Shown here piece by piece: positions 63,034 to 64,000 of a stretch of 64,000 nucleotides of DNA (positions are counted from its first letter, which is position 1; each line of letters starts with the position of its first letter). The stretch is from Embiotoca jacksoni (Eukaryota; Chordata; Actinopteri; Embiotocidae). Location: the NCBI GenBank assembly GCA_022577435.1, contig JAKOON010000012.1, positions 5,701,412-5,765,411 on the forward strand, read 5' to 3'. The position numbers and the translations under genes are program-made. A model generated the notes under the pieces. The model had not been told where the DNA came from and did not search any database. It saw only the letters and a list, made by a program, of their open reading frames with translations.

Positions 63034-64000
63034 CGAGTGTGACACCACAGAGAGTCACAGATCAGTAGGTCAGTGTCCGTCAGCATATACTTTACAGCGT
63101 GTATCAGCACTGGTACCGAGCAAAATCACCCGACTTTCACCTGGCTGTTAAAGCTCAGAAACTACCTGAGTGAACATGTAGGACAGTGTTGGCCTCTGTG
63201 TGCGTGCTCTGCACGTGTATATTTGTGTGTGCCTTGGGTTGCAGAGGGGGGTGGGGAGGGGGGTAAGAGGGGGGTTGTAGCTGGAGCACCTGTTCCGTCG
63301 ATTTGACAGACAGGCCGGTGTGTGCTGGTTCAGCAGGTCGAATGGAGGGAGGGAGGCAGGGAACACAGCAAAAAGTTGGCGAGCAAGGGTGGGCACAACC
63401 CGGGGAGGAGGGGGTGGGGGGGGGGGGGGGAGTAACGACGAGGACAGGACGGGAGCTGATAGGGAAACAGGGAAAAAGGGAGGTTGCTGCCATTTTATCA
63501 GATGTAGAGAACACAAGTCTGACGTGGAGATCCACTAATCGGAGAACACAGAAACAGAGATACCACTGCACGGGCCAATTACGGTTGCCATGGAACAAAA
63601 TGGAACAACTAATGGGACACAAAATGAATGGGAACCTTAATTTAATAGATGGTTATAGATGGGCCGCTCTTTCAGGTGCCATTTGCACACTGCGTCCGTG
63701 TTTGTGATCATTATAAAATCTCAACTTTGACAGCTTTTTTCGCTTGTGCCCCGTAAATGCATTTCACACACACACATATACTGTCTATAAACACGGACTG
63801 CGCTGACAGCAGGTCACATTATTGTTGGAAAGGTGATGTAATTGCTTTTTCCTCTGGTCCCCCACCACAGAGAAACCCTCTCCTCTGCAGCCGGGACTCC
63901 CTTTCTGATTAACACCTGTTACCCTCCTTCTTTTTCCCTCCCTCCCTCCCTCCCTTCCTCCCTCCCTTCCACACCTCTCTCTTTCTCTCTCTCTCTCACA
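61173..64000. other. Upstream flank of myocd
   Basis: No exon seen. It holds CT/GA-rich tracts (62360-62660 and 63905-64000), G-runs near 61675 and 63405-63432, and a long (GT)n(GC)n at 62967-63035. Any 5' UTR exons and the promoter of myocd would be here or further right. I found no convincing TATA box, MEF2 site or CArG box close to 61172. Confidence 0.45.
62967..63035. repeat. (GT)n followed by (GC)n
   Basis: About 29 GT units run straight into GCGCGCGCGC, an unbroken purine-pyrimidine alternation suited to Z-DNA. Confidence 0.95.

Noticed and set aside
1..64000. CRISPR array, bacterial operons, rRNA genes or phage/viral genes
   Set aside because: None seen; tandem repeats are microsatellites without spacers, and the only reverse transcriptase is a non-LTR LINE.

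Overview
This window looks like a piece of a ray-finned fish (teleost, probably percomorph) nuclear genome. It holds spliced vertebrate genes with GT-AG introns, very abundant (CA)n/(GT)n microsatellites, and several interspersed repeat types I recognise from teleost genomes (a Tc1-like transposon end, a decayed Jockey-superfamily LINE, a tRNA-headed SINE, MITE-like elements). Nothing in it is bacterial or viral.

Two protein-coding genes can be read exon by exon, and they converge. On the + strand, ten coding exons between 13005 and 25728 encode a complete 307-residue cytoplasmic phosphatidylinositol transfer protein of the RdgB-beta type (pitpnc1). On the - strand, coding exons between 61172 and 52197 encode a myocardin (myocd): MEF2-contact N-terminus, degenerate RPEL region, basic SRF-binding block, poly-Q, SAP domain and C-terminal activation domain. 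Thirteen exons are solid and give 783 codons. Two tentative exons bring it to 824.

Layout: 1-1160 is pyrimidine-rich with CpGs. 1161-13004 is non-coding, with repeats. 13005-27083 is pitpnc1 with its 3' UTR. 27100-52196 is a repeat-rich gap between the genes, with a decayed LINE at 43281-45090, a hAT-like MITE, a SINE and other interspersed repeats, plus a few exon-like minus-strand segments that I cannot assign. 52197-61172 is myocd. 61173-64000 is the upstream flank of myocd, with polypurine/polypyrimidine tracts and a large (GT)n(GC)n repeat.

The two genes are not an operon and have no obvious joint biochemical role. One shuttles phosphatidylinositol/phosphatidate; the other is a nuclear coactivator of serum response factor in cardiac and smooth muscle. 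Points worth a second look are an 8-nt coding microexon in pitpnc1, a (GT)n tract ending 18 nt before a pitpnc1 splice acceptor, the divergent pitpnc1 tail, the missing canonical leucine zipper and eroded RPEL motifs in the myocardin, a promoter-like CRE/GC-box/YY1 cluster at 42.5 kb, and the unassigned exon-like segments.
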